A stretch of 31,337 nucleotides of DNA from the NCBI GenBank assembly GCA_045594065.1, contig JAZNXU010000053.1:1-31337 (forward strand), given 5' to 3'. A program made the translations under genes and the position numbers. Position 1 is the stretch's first letter; every line of letters starts with the position of its first letter. Shown one piece after another: positions 31,126-31,337 of the stretch. The notes under the pieces were generated by a model, which was not told where the DNA came from, ran no database searches, and saw only the letters and a list, made by a program, of their open reading frames with translations. The stretch is from SIG565 sp045594065 (GTDB taxonomy: Bacteria > Bacillota > Clostridia > Oscillospirales > Acutalibacteraceae).

Positions 31126-31243
31126 TAAGGTTGCGAGCGCGTCCTTAGGACGATACAGCGAGCAAAACGAAGCGCCGCGGTCGAAATTTATCTGCGCTCC
31201 AAGCAGAAATAAATTTCGGGCACCGCAAGAGGGTTACCGAAAC
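31118..31243. repeat. Long imperfect palindromic element fused to the tRNA-Pro fragment
   Basis: The outer arms at 31118-31135 (GTTTTGGGTAAGGTTGCG) and 31224-31243 are imperfect complements; the left arm starts inside the tRNA fragment. Inside lie a 5-bp hairpin CGTCC/GGACG (31140-31152) and a 14-bp hairpin (31182-31195 with 31203-31218, two-base bulge) closing on GCTCCAA and extended by GCGG/CCGC. The element may be a mobile palindromic repeat or part of a structured transcript. I found no second copy in this window. Positions 31244-31287 show nothing further. Confidence 0.7.
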
Positions 31244-31287
31244 ACAATGCACTTTACTCTGATGAGTTCTATTACAATTTAATATTT

Positions 31288-31337
31288 CGAGGTGTGGCGC
31301 AGTTGGTAGCGCACTAGTTTTGGGAACTAGATGCCGC
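31288..31337 (+). tRNA. tRNA-Pro(UGG), cut by the window end
   Basis: Acceptor strand CGAGGTG, D-stem GCGC/GCGC with loop AGTTGGTA, anticodon stem CTAGT/ACTAG with loop TTTGGGA. The anticodon is TGG, reading proline codons. The first 50 nt are present; the T-arm and 3' acceptor strand are beyond the window. Confidence 0.93.

Noticed and set aside
31118..31243. Group I intron in tRNA-Pro
   Set aside because: The second half of the tRNA does not follow the insert; instead the whole 5' half is repeated. The insert is also far too short for a group I intron core.
31028..31282. 84-codon plus-strand ORF across the tRNA fragment
   Set aside because: It runs through the small RNA, the tRNA fragment and the palindromic element, has no ribosome site and no recognisable protein sequence.
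1..31337. CRISPR arrays, prophage genes, transposases or integrases
   Set aside because: No regularly spaced repeats and no recognisable mobile-element protein were found in any frame examined.

Overview
The window looks like chromosomal DNA from an anaerobic, low-to-mid GC Gram-positive bacterium, probably an uncultured gut member of the Clostridia (Oscillospirales/Ruminococcaceae-like). Grounds: Firmicute-type genes (Asp23/Gls24 - FakA-like - RecG cluster, YmdB-type phosphodiesterase, LuxS, NrdR, CapA-like lipoprotein), strong AGGAGG ribosome sites with many TTG/GTG starts, consensus sigma-A promoters, and tandem GluRS and GlnRS genes. The placement is inference; no 16S is present.

Layout. 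1-1.6 kb: end of an exopolysaccharide operon on the minus strand (polyprenyl glycosylphosphotransferase, then the first codons of another gene). 1.77-3.6 kb: an accessory island containing a 49-nt palindrome, a perfect consensus promoter, a short structured RNA with a terminator-like 3' end, an Abi-family HEPN gene, a second structured RNA with terminator, a very short minus-strand transcription unit, and a ~360-nt structured noncoding RNA with a strong terminator. 3.6-10 kb: luxS, a ZIP metal transporter, an ABC-2 export operon (ATPase plus two permeases) and a zinc-ribbon membrane protein with an Asp/Tyr-rich tail. 10.1-11.6 kb: a LOG-family hydrolase, then a divergent XRE regulator / SLOG-like gene pair with an operator-like palindrome. 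11.6-17.5 kb: Ca2+ P-type ATPase, alpha/beta hydrolase, a 40-codon AraC-tail-like micro-ORF translationally coupled to an NhaC antiporter, and a cyclophilin. 17.6-24.3 kb (plus strand): nrdR, then gltX-glnS-NIF3-AEC transporter-CapA lipoprotein as a tight operon. 24.4-30.9 kb (minus strand): a five-gene operon read as ymdB, solute-binding lipoprotein, asp23, fakA-like, recG. 30.95-31.34 kb: a perfect promoter, a small hairpin RNA, a 37-nt 5' fragment of tRNA-Pro fused to a ~125-nt imperfect palindrome, and then an apparently intact tRNA-Pro(UGG) cut by the window end.

Most of the window is ordinary housekeeping DNA. The parts deserving attention are (i) the promoter - structured RNA - terminator - HEPN gene arrangement at 1.83-2.94 kb, which has the architecture of an RNA-antitoxin/toxin or abortive-infection unit; (ii) the unidentified ~360-nt RNA before luxS; (iii) the XRE/SLOG pair; (iv) the tRNA-Pro half fused to a palindromic element; and (v) the micro-ORF in front of nhaC. 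All promoter, hairpin and fold statements were made by eye on the sequence; no folding program or database was run.
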